A DNA stretch of 64,000 nt from Prillingera fragicola (lineage: Eukaryota; Basidiomycota; Tremellomycetes; Trichosporonales; Trichosporonaceae), in NCBI GenBank assembly GCA_002335605.1, contig BEDY01000008.1:744001-808000 (forward strand). Direction: 5' to 3'. Each line of letters starts with the position of its first letter. The stretch's first letter is position 1. Under the pieces are notes generated by a model that did not search any database, was not told the DNA's origin, and saw only the letters and a list, made by a program, of their open reading frames with translations. The position numbers and the translations under genes are program-made. Shown here one piece after another: positions 1 through 11,690 of this stretch.

Positions 1-108
1 AAACGCCGTCGCGGACGCGGAAAAGGCGTCGTCGCTGCAGCTATCGCAGATATGAGGACAGACGATGCTGCGGGGACGAGTGAGGTGGGAGGCGAGACCC
101 AGGAGTAG
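1..108 (+). CDS. 3' end of an unknown gene (partial)
   Basis: An open frame runs from base 1 to a TAG at 106-108 and would end a protein whose last residues are a basic KRRRGRGK patch followed by an Ala/Asp/Glu-rich tail. The upstream part lies outside the window, so no family can be assigned. It is convergent with the RhoGEF gene, whose stop lies 164 bases downstream, as expected for two genes sharing a terminator region. Because only 35 codons are visible, the frame could in principle be chance, but no other gene explains the stretch. Confidence 0.4.
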   Translation, partial: KRRRGRGKGVVAAAIADMRTDDAAGTSEVGGETQE

Positions 109-272
109 TGAAACCTGTATGTTACTCACATTGAGTGCTATCCTGACAGGACTTCAGCGAACATGGATGCACTAAGCAAGATAGATACGTGCATCTAGAC
201 AATGTTCCCTGTACATACAGCGGCGTAATACCGCACCCCATCCACTACGGCAACTGTTACAAATTATGATGT

Positions 273-3200
273 CTAAGTTCGCAGTGGCTCAAGGAAGCTG
301 CACATGGCAACTCCAATCATTCCGTTCTCATCACGACACACCTGGGCTGTTAGCAGGGACCTAAGGCTAGCGGGAGCATGAACTCACCACTGCTCCGTCG
401 TTCTCAACTCCGACTTGAGAATATGGGAAGTCAGGCAAATCGGCAACGCGTCCCACCTCATGGAAAACGCTGACAGTCAGCTCACGCTTGCTACGTGGCG
501 CATACTCACTCTACAAGATCGCCGGCCATCAATGGCAGGAAAGCAAGCCCCTGGAATTTGTGATTCCCAAGCTCGAGAGGATTGAAGTCTGCCACTGCGG
601 CACATGAATAGAGGACACGTTGCTCACGCCAAGTGTCGCTCGGATCCATGTCGTCAGTCGCTACGCTGGAGCGCAACGATCCATCCGTTCCCAAGTTGAA
701 GGCACTAAATGAGCCCTCGTTGAGCGACGGTGATGAGCCGTCGCCCAAGGTCGTAAAGATTGGCGTCGGGCTCTTTCCCAGGGACAAACCAAACCCATCA
801 AACAACAGATGGCTTTCGTCCATCGGAATCCGAGGAAGACCAAATGACAGACGACTTTCGCGTTCCATAGACGACAACGAGCGTAAGCTGCCGCGCGTTT
901 GCGAGGCTTGCGAGCGTTGTGACAAGGCAGATACTTGCGAGCCTTTCCGGCTCAGTGTGCGCCCATGACTGATACCACCGGGGTCCGGCGTGCCGTTTCT
1001 GCTGTTCGGGCCCAGGCTGCTTTGGCGACTAAGGCTACTCGGCCGGCTGTTCTCTTGTGCACTCTTCTTCTGGCTGCTGCGCCTCAGAAGACTGGGACGA
1101 CGAGTGTTACCATTCTCTGGTAACCCTGACGGAGGAGCGGACAGCGACACTGAGCGTCGACGAGTCCCTTCCTCCCGAGGAGCGGACCTGTTGGACACCA
1201 GCGATGGAGTGTGCCGCAAGGGAGGGTGGTTTACAGGGTGGTTTACGGGGCGGCTTACGGGGCTGGTCGGTTGACCCACACTGCCACCAGTGCGCCGTGT
1301 TCCAAAGGCCTTGATTCGCGTAACGCTTGCACGAGCTGCGTTTTGTTAGCTGGACTCAAGCCCACACGCGCAGTACTTACAGCCATCGCCACCTGCAATC
1401 GCAAGATTCCGGACTTCATTGTTGGGCTCACGCCAACGGTCATGCCAAGCCTTATGTATCCCGCGAGGGACCGAAACATTCAACCGAACCTCCTTGATGC
1501 GGCCATTGTCGGTGATCATCTCGGTTGGCTCGGACAGGTACTGCAAGGTATATGCCAAGACCTTGTCGCGAATCGTGGCATAATAGCGTTGCTGTGCCAT
1601 GACAAAGGCAGCGACTGCGATATCAAAGATACGCGTGTAGCCCTCCATGAATGCAGGTAGCTCTTCAAGAAGCTGAGTGTGAATAGCAACGTAGTCGATG
1701 GCCTCCAGCTGAAGTCCTCGTTCAATAGACTTTTTTGCCTGGCGGTGGGCGACGTATCGGCCATACTCTGCCGACTTGGAGTTCAGCCTTTGAATTATCA
1801 TGAGAGGATTCTTCGCGGCGTCCAGGAGCTTGCCGAACATGAGCATGATCGAGTTGCACACCTCAGAATTCTGTACTCAGCTCAGTTTCATGGATTAACT
1901 CACCATCTCCTCCCACGCCGTTCGCACCACTTCCTCTAACAAGGCCTTGAACGCGCGAACCTTTACCGATCGAGGATCATTGCCCGTGCCGTCTAGTGTA
2001 TACCACCTGAGGAACCCAAGGTTAATCGCCATTTCCGTGTTAACAATGACCTTGCTTGTCTGCGCCCATTCCAGCATTTCCATGCCGAGGCGTCTGACCA
2101 TCTTTTCGCCCTCCTCCAGGCGTGCAACAAGCTCTGTTAGCTGGGCACGGGCGAACGGTGTAATGTCTGGTGGCGGGCCCTCGCCTGATCCCAGATTGCC
2201 AGGGCCTGGTTTGTCCTTTTTGAATCGACGCAGTGCGAGCAATCGTCCGCCGGGACCAGATCCCTTTACATCCTTGGGAAGATTGACTGTCGAAGTCGAT
2301 TTGCTGATAACGCTCGTGATGACATCTTTGCGCCGCTTTGCTTCGTCAATCTCCAATGCCAAGGAGCGAGCGCTGGCAGCTGCATTGCGAATGGCGTAAT
2401 AGTCAGGGTGCCCAGGTGCAGTGCAGGAGAGAAGATCGTCAAATAGCAGCGGGTACTTGGTAATGCGCTGCACCGGCTTGATGAGCATGGAATCGAGGTT
2501 CCAGGCGTGCGTGAGCCCCTTGACCTTAGACCAGCAATCGTTGAGATGGGCTGAATAAGCAGAGTCGCCCATGAGCTCCACTAGACGTGTACTCGCATGA
2601 GACTGTCTGGAACAGTAGTACATGTAAAGTGGCTTGAGTTTCGGAAGCTGCTTGGTCAGCAAGGTTGAACAGTGTCATGCCACTCACCATTTGCACAAAC
2701 ACCTCGCCCATGCGATCAGTCCCACCCTCACCCACTGGAGACACAGACTCATCCTCCGCGTTACCCAGGGCCCGCTCAAATTCAACAGCCAGCTCCTCCG
2801 ACATCAACGCTAGCTGGCTGATGTTGAGGAAAACGGTCTTCAGATCATTGGGGGGTAAAGGACGCCCGGCGACAGCACTTGCCCGAGGTGGTCCACTGAA
2901 AGAGTTTGGGGTGCCGTACCTGGGAGATGCAATGACTGGCGGAGTATGGGCGAGATGATGAACAGACGTTGTTGATGCGTGCGCAGAGTGGTTGTAAAGA
3001 CTCTCCAGAGAGCCGTTGACATTCGTCTCCCGAGGACTTTTGAGTACTGGCGACATCAACCCATTCCAAGCGTTGGCCCAAGCGGAATCGCCGTGCCCGC
3101 TAATGCGGCGCTCGTGGCCGCTGGGGCGTCGCTCATGTCCACTGGTCCGTCTGGGTTCTCCTTGGTGCCTGCTTGCACGATTCGTTTCGTAGCCGCTTCC

Positions 3201-6110
3201 TCGCTTCTCGTCGAGAGCCACGCCGTAGGATGAACTGCGCCGGGCGTGACGCCACTCTACCCGGGACTCTGGCGTGCCCAGACTCGAATCGGCGTAACCG
3301 GAGGAGTGCTGAGAATCAGGGCGAAAGTCCCGTCCGATGTAAGCATCTCTGATGAGTGCCAAGTCGGTGGCATGGGTACGTTCTGTCATGGCGATCTCTC
3401 GAAGCAGATGGGCTCGTTTTGAAAGTGTGGGTGTCGATGGTGCAGTGGGGAATGCAGGAAGGATCATGCTTTGCGGCCGCGCATTGTGCGAGACACCCTG
3501 CCGAAGTGGTCCAGTTTGCGAGCGAGGAAACTTGGGCGACTGCTGCGACGACTCGGTGGATCCCCTAGGCCGCCCCTTGCTAAGTGTTGGCATGGACGGA
3601 GAGCGCAATCCGCCATGATCCGCCAACATCCGCGCAGGACTCGTTGGGGTCCGGAGGTTCTTCACGACCATGAGATTATTCGGGACAGCTGGTAGCGCCT
3701 TGCCTTGCAATTCGAGGGGAGTCAATGAACCGTCCTCTTGCTTATGCATTAGCAGTGCTGGATACGGGAAGGAGCTCACATGACCTGCAGTAGCAGCAGA
3801 GGGCGATGCAGTCGGCGAATCTCGTTGCCCGCCCCACATGGCACTCATGCGCAAGCTCTCGCGTTTCTCAGCCCTTTCCGGCGTCGAAGGAAGACTCATT
3901 TGCTTCTCGAACCGCATACCGCAGACTTCTGAAACTGCAGAAGTAGGGGTGGTCACAGAGCTTGCACTCGCACTGTCGGGCTTGCTGTCAGCAGTCGCGG
4001 CGCCTACGATCCAAGTGTTGATTGACGATGGAGGGGCTGAGGGTGGAGCCGAGTCTTGCGTATAGGCTGGGATGGCCGTAACAATGGAGAGGGGTGATTC
4101 CAAGTCATTGGGCGAGGCACCCATCAGTGGTGCTGACTGGGACGTCAGAGGGGATGGGCTCCAGATGGCCGGGTTAAGCGACGATGTGGATCCCACGGAG
4201 GAGATCGCCTGCGCCGAGTCGGTTGATACAGTTGACGTCGTGCTTGATGTGATGTTGGACATGGTGCGACCAGGAGGATCGCGAATCACCTCCAAACGCT
4301 CCGCAAATTCGGGCTCCTCTGGTATCACTGGTGTCGCATTGGTGCTGGCAGACCGACTCGCGGCGTTGCTGGCAGCACTAGCCTCCGCGAGCGGCATACC
4401 CAGCGGGACTGGAGCCAGGATGGGCTCTATCGATTGCGAGTCTAATGGAGGTGCAAATGACTGTGCGTGTTGCTCGGATGGCGACAGTGGACGCAAGGAC
4501 GTTTCCTGAGGCGCAGCTAGGGATGTTGGCCCTTGGGGCGCCACAGCCATGGCGGCCGGTATTGGAGGTACTGGAGGAGCGTTGGCCATGGAAGGAACGG
4601 GAGGTACAATCCCAATGGTCGACACTGGTCGCCGACCTAGTCGTCGCAACGGGCTCTTTGCTGGAAGCGGAGGAGCTTCTTTGGATGATGTCGACGAGGT
4701 GACAATGTGATGTGTGAAAGGTGGCGGTGGCGGTGAAATCGTCAAGCCTGGTGACTTACGGTCCGGGCGCGGTGATGTCGACTTGTTTCGGCTGCTGCCC
4801 TTGGCCGCGCGAGGAGAGTTGCTTGGAGTCATCGTATGCGCCGTGGCCGTAGAAGCGTTCGATTCAGGGCTGGTTGCGATCGTTGACGCTCCTTCTCCGT
4901 CAACATCTGGTACAGACGATGGCGAAGGTGACACGGGTGGAGGGGCCGACAATTCGAATAATGACTTGGGGGCTGAAGCGCCGACTTTGCGTGGCAGCTT
5001 GCTTCGGACAGGAGTGGGAAGCGAGGAGGGGAGCACGGTAGGTGAAAAGTCATCTTGGGGTGAGTTGCTTGGAGAGCTGCGAGCGGACCGAAGAGACCGC
5101 GACGATGCTTTCCGCGACGAAGCTGCAGGCGTCCAGTTCAACCCTGACGGCGACTGAGAAGCCGAACGCGAAGAGCGACTGTCGTCCAGTCCGTTCATGC
5201 GAGAGCCACGTTCCGCGGCACTCCTCCCGCGTTCATCTTCGCTACTCAGCGAAGGAGGCGAAGCAGCGACTGTGCGCGGGTCGCCGACGGATAAGATGTG
5301 AGAGGGAGTGCGGCCAACGATCGAAGGACTTGACCCCCGTGGCCGAGTATGCGTGCTGGATGCACCCGGCACGAGCTCGCTCGGAGGAGGAGGCGGCAAC
5401 GTGCGCTCAACAGGGATTCGCGTTGGGGTAGGTTGAATAATGGACACTTGTGGGCCTGTCGAGGCTGTGGGAGTTGTCGGGTTGGCTGTTGGTACGAGGC
5501 TGTGCGCTGCTGGGAGGGGAGGAACGGGGCCGTGTGGTGACGAGTATTGTTTCTTTTGCGACAACTGAGATGCAGAGCGCTGTCGACGGGGAACAGGAAT
5601 TCCACTTGGCCCAGAAACTGTTGCCTTTAAGCGCGCAGCTCCGTCTGCCGAAGTCGTTCGGATCATGCGTGTGCCGGTGGACGAGGGTGATGCAGAGGGC
5701 GTAGACTTTATGTGCTCCATTCTATCCGCGTCTTTCCTGCCCTCCTCAAGCAATGCTGCTGCGATGCTTTTGCCTTCTGCGCGTCCAGCACTGAGAGACT
5801 TTCTGTAGTGAGGACGCCCAGCGGACAAAGGAGGCGACGAAGACAACGATGACGAGCTGGCCTGCATGTGGAGCCCATCCCTAGCCGCAATGAAAGGACG
5901 TATCGAGCCCGCAGGGGGTCTGTTCGAATTTGCTGATGCAGACATGGAACGAACCTTGGCGAGATGTGCGGCCGTAGATGATGTGGGAGCGGGTTTGGGA
6001 ATACGTGTTTGTGACACGACTGCAGGGGAAGAGGGCGGGGTGGCAAAGGGGGGCTCGGCAGAGGAGACCGAGCTGCTCCGCGACGACGGCCCTGCAGTCG
6101 GCGGAGCCAT
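273..6110 (-). CDS. Large RhoGEF with DH, BAR and SH3 domains (Tuba/DNMBP-like)
   Basis: Predicted guanine-nucleotide exchange factor for Rho-family GTPases acting at membranes or cortex. Seven exons fit phase and splice motifs: 2688-6110, 1904-2650, 1381-1861, 1259-1349, 510-1187, 388-469 and 273-341, giving about 1856 residues. Residues 1 to about 890 are Ser/Pro-rich and disordered. The DH domain starts near residue 900 (LLREIAMTERTHATDLALIR), is interrupted by roughly 150 disordered residues, then resumes with the CR3 helix (SMLIKPVQRITKYPLLFDDL). Exon 3 codes a BAR-like helical segment (YVAIHTQLLEELPAFMEGY). After a second Ser/Arg-rich linker the C-terminus is an SH3 fold (AVADFNPLE, GDLVDVFHE, GMIGVAMCSFLEPL). 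The family order DH-BAR-SH3 is that of animal Tuba. Start chosen at the first ATG of the long exon. Domain calls are firm for DH, good for BAR and SH3. Confidence 0.85.
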
Positions 6111-6590
6111 CGCTGAGGTGGGTAGTAGTGTTTCCCCCTTTGCGATGGCGCGTGAACTGCTTCACTGTTGGCAAGTAACGGGAGGCGCAACGAGGCTGTG
6201 ACACCAGCCAAGGGCGGTCCGGTGGAGGTGCGGGGTTGGCGGTGGGTGTTAGGTGGGGCGCGGCGGCCCAACCATAGAGGCGGGGAGAGAAATGATAAGG
6301 GGAAGAAGGTGCGTTTGTCGTTGGAGCAAGTGAACAAGAGGAAAGGAAAGAGTGTTGCTCACCATCGTTGTGACAGCGCTCGCCGCTGGCGAGCAACCAA
6401 CACACCTGACAACTACCCGACTCGTTACGTAAATAAAGACCTTTACCCCTTTCGGCAAGAAATGGCTGGTCAACTTAGAACAAGTCGTTTGTATCATTTC
6501 GTTATCCGGATTATTCTTTTGACTGGCAAGCTTTGCGACTCCTGCTAGGTTACAAACTAGTTGTTAACACTCTACCGATCCTTTGCTGTC
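6111..6590. other. Divergent promoter region, RhoGEF / RPB4
   Basis: This 480-base gap lies between the starts of two divergently transcribed genes and should hold both promoters and 5' leaders. I see no coding frame, RNA gene or clear repeat in it. Confidence 0.6.
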
Positions 6591-7328
6591 ATGGTCGACG
6601 AAGCGAAACCCACCGCGTCTCAGCTGGCAGGCGCATCGTCAGGAACCCACAGCGCTGCAGCTGGCTCGTCTGGTGGCCGCCATCGTCGAGGGCTTGTCAG
6701 TCTTACCATCTACAAGAGGATACGGCTGTGCGCTGACATTCTGCTTTAGGTTCAGGAGGAGGATGCTACCAAGCTTCAATTTGGAGGTACGCACGATCAT
6801 GTCGTCCCCAGCTCACCTTCCCCAGAATTTGCGGATGGCGAGGCCTTGACAATTGGCGAAGTGCAGACGCTGCTGCAGATCTCAAGGCAAGGCGACGGCG
6901 TCCCACCACCACCTGATAACAAGTGGGAGACACATGAAGACTGGGCACGGCTAACTGCTTCAGGGTGTACAAGCAAACGGTTGAGTATGTCAACGAATTT
7001 GCGAACGCCGATGCCAACGTTGCGGAGAGCATGCGAGCGTGAGTGTACTGGAGCTTGGTAAAGTCTAACAAACCTTCAGCGCGCTTGTTGCTCACCCGGG
7101 CTTTCTGAACATGTTTGAGATTGCACAGATCATGCATCTGCGTCCTGAGAAAGTTGACGTGGCCGCGGCCCTCATCCCGAGGTGAGCATTGTGCAGAGGA
7201 GAGGCGGGCTTGAGACTGATCGCCCCAGCTTGGAGCGCTACGCTCAGGGGGACGAGGACCAAGAGACGCTGCAGAGCCTTCTAGACGACGTTCGTGGTAT
7301 TGCTCAGTTTGGTGGCGGGGGTGTGTGA
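6591..7328 (+). CDS. RPB4: DNA-directed RNA polymerase II subunit RPB4
   Basis: Subunit that pairs with RPB7 to form the stalk of RNA polymerase II in the nucleus. Exons after the first are well determined by phase: 6756-6786, one starting at 6836, then three more, ending at TGA 7326-7328. The translation contains EEDATKLQFGEF, GEALTIGEVQTLL, KQTVEYVNEF, FEIAQIMHLRPEKVDVAAAL, then IPSLERY and a final LQSLLDDV; these are the conserved blocks of RPB4, including the C-terminal helices of the HRDC-like domain. Total about 168 residues, normal for the family. The first exon is the weak point: ATG 6591 with a donor at 6696 (GTCAGT) gives a phase-compatible join, but another donor is possible. The 3' end faces the ferredoxin gene about 180 bases away. 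Confidence 0.85.
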
Positions 7329-7510
7329 GGTGCTCGGCGCGCCGTGCGGTGGACAGTGGACAGCCGGGGAGGGCTGACACTGCAATCGATGCCAATGGTC
7401 TCCAAAAAAGAGCCACATATAGAAATTTACATCCAATGCATTTGTGTATAGTATACAGCAGGCGAAGCTGTCCCGAGGGTGGGTGCATAGAATTAGGGCG
7501 AGGGCGACAG

Positions 7511-8917
7511 CTAGAACCTGGGCAAATCGATGATACCTCCATTCTGTGCCCACTTGGCCAGGGCTGGGGTGACCTCGACCTGACAACCGAGCCTACTTTC
7601 TCCATCCTGATAGCCTAGCGCGTAGCCAAGCATGTCCAACTCATCGTCCGTTGGTTCCGGTACAGGTGCGGGACCAGCACCTGAGTTGGGGCGGAGGTAC
7701 AGGTGACAGGTGGCACATTCTGAGGCTCCTTCAGTTTGGATGCGAAGATTTCACTCACCTATGTTGCCCCCGCACGTTCCTTCCAAGGAAGGCAGGTCGT
7801 GGGCTTTCCCCACTTCCAAGAGGCTGTCTCCAATATGCGCCGAGACAGTTTTGGTATCGCCTTGGAACGTTCGGAACGCGAGTTGAACCTCTCTTCCTCG
7901 ATCTACTTTCTTTGGCTGCTTTGGCTGTTTGGACGCGGATCCAGGCAATGGATAGTTGGCGGGGTTAACCTGGAACCAGAGGTGGTCTTGTTCGGCCTCG
8001 TCCAAGCCAATACGTCCTCGCCATTGAGACCAGAGCTGGCCAGCCGGTCTCCCTGCCAGAACGTGCTCGACAATGTCTGGCGCCTGCTCCTTTGTGAGAT
8101 TTGACAACATGTCGAGCGTAGGAAATAGCAACGCGTTGGCAGCAAATCTACCAACTTTAGCGCTGCGAGTGAACCCAAAAACTCACTTGTGACCGCCAAC
8201 ATGGGCTACTTCATGCACAACAATCCGATCCGCGGCGCCACGCCGCGCGACTTCCTCGCGCAACGCAGCTGCCAATGGTCCTCCACGATCGGCACACCGG
8301 CAGTCTCGAGACCCATGCGTGCACACTAGCAGCTCTGTCGTAGGTCCCACAGAGTTGGGTGCCAATGCCGCCTTCATGTCAGGCGCGTAGTCGAGGTCGG
8401 CTTTGAATTCGATCGTTTTAAGAGTCTGCAGATTGAACGAGTCGTATGTGAAGACTTTGCCGTCGGGAAAGACAAGACGAGCGGGATAGTCTTCTTGTTC
8501 CCATAGCGCTGGAAAGCAACCGTTACTGGTGCCATTGTAGATTGCGTTCACTCCGATGCGGCACTTCTTCAATGCAATGGTGCTCGCAGATATCAAGGGC
8601 GAGAGCACGTCGAGATGGCTCGGCCACTCTGACGGTGGTACTGGGAGCGAGAACAGCAGTAGACCACGGCGGGCAGGCAGAGAGCGCTTATCTGGCAAGG
8701 GAAACGGAGCGTTAGGATCAGGCTTGGGCGCCTCTGCGATAGTGGAGGTAGGAATGTTGATGGGTTGGCGCGCAGATGCTGTCGAAGAGTGTCGCGGTAC
8801 ACCCACAGTTCTTTGCGGCAGCGACGCGGCCCTTGTACAAGGCAGGAGTGCTTCTCCAAAGGTTGGTACGGCCTTGGCAAGTCCGACATGCCGAAGTCTC
8901 AGTAAGCAAGCAAGCAT
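7511..8917 (-). CDS. Aim32-like sucraseferredoxin fused to adrenodoxin-type [2Fe-2S] ferredoxin
   Basis: Predicted mitochondrial protein with two separate [2Fe-2S] binding modules. The start ATG at 8917 gives MLACLLRLRHVGLAKAV, a basic amphipathic presequence; the frame further upstream has no ATG. Residues about 60-280 are the thioredoxin-like ferredoxin fold of yeast Aim32 (Suc_Fer family), with CTHGSRDCRC (Cys-x8-Cys between the outer pair) and the HVGGHKFAAN block. A linker of about 55 residues follows, then an adrenodoxin/Yah1-like domain: EGTCGGNIECATCHLYL supplies Cys-x5-Cys-x2-Cys, and DELDML followed by SRLGCQVEV supplies the fourth Cys. The Cys-x5-Cys spacing depends on the acceptor CCTCAG of the last intron; the nearer AAG acceptor would give Cys-x8-Cys. 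Total about 425 residues. Both halves lie in one frame across two introns, so this is a true fusion rather than two genes read together. Confidence 0.85.
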
Positions 8918-9075
8918 GCCGGGTTGCAACGAGGTTTTGTACAGAGATGTGACAAATTGAAGGTCAATGACACAGAACTCAGCCAACGAAGCCGGATTTC
9001 GCCGACAGCGGAGCCAAACATTACATTATTTGCATCACTCTCAACACACCGTAATGCATAGTAATCGCCCGCAAC

Positions 9076-11573
9076 CTAGTCGTCACGGACTCGGCCTGTG
9101 CCAGGCAGGAAGGCCCAGAGTGTGCCGCACGTCATGAGAACAATACAGATGACTAGCGTCACAATGTGCACAACCCGGCCGAAGCGCTGCGCCCACTCGC
9201 TCTCCCCCTCCTTTACAAGCTGCGGGCCGAGGCGGAGATAGAAGCCAATCTGGATGGTCAGCAATGTTAGATCCTTTGGTACTCACTGGCAGGATGACGC
9301 AAATGAGAAAGGCTGAAAAGCTACCCAAAAAGGCCATGACTTTTTCAAATCCAGGAAGAAGAATGGCAGTGGCTGTGCAGGCGGCTGTAATGATGGTGCG
9401 GCTGACGATGCGTAACATGCCCTTGTTGCGTTCCTCGCTCAAGGACGCGTTCGTGAAGAATGACATGGGGCTCTTAGGAATGTCGGTGGCGGTGTCATCA
9501 TCCAGATAGTCGGACACTCCGGCATGAGACATGACAGTGCTGAAGGTCGAGTTCATGGCTGCAGACATGGAAAACCGTCGCTCGCGCACGGGAGGAGCCA
9601 CTGGTGCAGGCGCGAGGTTCAAAAATCCTTCAACGGCAATGTTGAGAGGCCGAGAGCAAAGCCCAAACTTTGTGACTGGGTTTACAACAATCATCCACAC
9701 AGCCACAATGTTGAGGGCACGCGGGTAGTGGTATTTGGGTTGCATGAGATCGCGCGTGATCTCGTCTGAGACGGTGTCGCCGATCATCAGGTAGCCGGCC
9801 GCACCAGAAAGAAAGGCGATGGCACCAGCAATCAACTAAACTTTAGCTGGACCCTTCGAATACACCACTCACAAAGGCAGTATTGAACACGCGGTCGGCG
9901 CTCTGCGGGTGCTTCATATCACGGGCAATGCTGGGAATCACGGCGTGTCCGCCGAAGCCTGCCAAAACAAGGCCAATACCGCCAAGCCAGTTCATGCCTT
10001 GAGTCTCTGGGCCCCAGCGTGTGGGCATCGGATCGATAATGGATCCTGGCGCCTCGGTCTTGTAGAAGCCATCAAACAGGATGATTCCCACAAGCAAAAC
10101 CGTTGCCAAGGATGATAGCAATGACGGAATGGAGAGATAGCTCAGGGGCATAAATGTCGTTGGGAGGACACTATAGTCAGCGTCCGGAGAAGTGGGCAGC
10201 AACTTACATGAGAAACCCGATGAGCTTGTAGGTATCAGCCGAGAAGTAGGGAAGAACAACCTCGAGAGAGTCGCCAAAGAGAACAACGAGCGCCACGCCC
10301 AATGCAAATAACTCTGTGCAAAACCTGCCAGTCAGCTACACTGTTTAAACTCATCCTCACAAGACGTTGATGGCGGCTCCAGCCATTGGCCCGAACGCTT
10401 TGCGTCCAATATCTGTGTACCCGTTCAGAGCAATGTCCGCAAACATCAGCCGAGCGAGCAATTTGGCTCTGCGAAGGGTTAGTCATCGTCATTGTCACCA
10501 TCGCCGCAACTCACGTGTGACAACAAATGTATGAAAAGCCGACAAGCATAATCGTGCCGCCAATCCAGCCTGCGTAAGAAAAGGCGAGAGGCATCGAGAG
10601 TAGACCAATGCCAACGAGGACCGCAACGGCGTTGAAGAGGGATTGCCCATCTCCGCTAGTGCCCGCAAACTGGATCTCTGAAGGACGGGTTGGTTTGGAG
10701 GGCCGGTGCGCGGATAGCGCACTGGGTCGGCGGGCTCGCAAAGGCGCTGGGGCGGGAAGCAGCGGGGCCGGGCGTTTGGTAGGCGGCGTCTTGCGCAATA
10801 GTGGCGTACCCTCTGTTGGCGAAGGCCCACGTTCCAACTCGTCACTCTGGGCGGGCTGCACCGGGCCGCGAGGGTGGATACCGACTGAGCGTGTAGTGGG
10901 AGTTGTGCCCGTTTCCACGTCTGGCAAGAGGCGAATAGGGGGGCGTGGGGTTTGCGAGCCACTCGACCCTGTGCCAGCCGAGGAGGAAAGATGCACGACG
11001 GGCGGGCTTGCGCTGAAAAAGGTCATGAGGCCGCCGCGCTTTCCCGGGAGAGACAGTGCCGTGGGATATGAGGACGGCAGTGCTGATGAGGCAGTCCTTG
11101 GACTGACTTCCTCGTTGACCTCGTTCAAGGTTGGCAAATTGCCGCCCGACGCCCGACGATCGTGATGGTAGCGGACAGGGTCGGTGGGGAAAATGTCATT
11201 TACGCTCTCGTCGTCGTGATACTCGTCGCCAGAGTCAATTCCAGACTCGCCTCCATGCGATCCATAGCCTGTCTCGGGATCCCAGCCCCTCGGCGTCGAG
11301 GCTTCCTCGTCCTCGCCATCATCTTGCGGGCCCCATTGGTAGTCTACAAATGACGGCGCAGATGGCAGTCCATGCGAAAAGCGCTGCTGAGAGCGAGAGT
11401 CTGCGGCCTATCAGCGGCAAGTGGGCAGCCGTGCACTTACAGCTGAAAACAAGTTCCAGAGAGCTGCGGACCACACCTTGGTTTGCGGCCTGCCCTTGTG
11501 CGCGACGCGAAGAGCTGGCGGGGAGCGGTGCAGCAGGTTGCTGCTCTTGAGTGGACGCAGTGCTCCGTGCCAT
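9076..11573 (-). CDS. AVT1: Vacuolar amino-acid transporter, AVT1-like (AAAP family)
   Basis: Predicted proton-coupled neutral amino-acid transporter of the vacuolar membrane. ATG 11573 begins MARSTASTQEQQ; several small 5' exons and a long disordered cytosolic N-terminus (PRGWDPETGYGSHGG, many Ser/Pro) precede the first membrane segment FNAVAVLVGIGLLSMPLAF, the AAAP signature. Further hydrophobic segments follow in five downstream exons, including the diagnostic GGIGLVLAGFGGHAVIPSI, LIAGAIAFLSGAAGYLMIG, VAVWMIVVNPVTKFGLCSRP and the last HIVTLVICIVLMTCGTLW; the stop is at 9076. The long N-terminal tail and GFGGH motif point to the AVT1 group rather than AVT2-7. A CACGTG E-box lies about 112 bases upstream of the start. 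The exact joins of the two smallest 5' exons are less certain than the rest. Confidence 0.88.
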
Positions 11574-11684
11574 GGTTTGGGAGATGTGGGAAGAGAGAAT
11601 GCCAGGCAAAGAGTCGCAAACTTGAAGATGGTTGGGCTCGTGACCCTTTAGATAGACGCCCCGCCGAGTGCCGACGATCCCATG

Positions 11685-11690
11685 CACGTG
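11685..11690. promoter_or_regulatory. CACGTG E-box upstream of the AVT1-like gene
   Basis: The palindrome CACGTG in the context GCACGTGAC lies about 112 bases before the start codon. In fungi bHLH factors of the Cbf1/Pho4/Tye7 type bind this core. Binding here is inference from the motif alone, and one hexamer is expected by chance every few kilobases. Confidence 0.3.
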
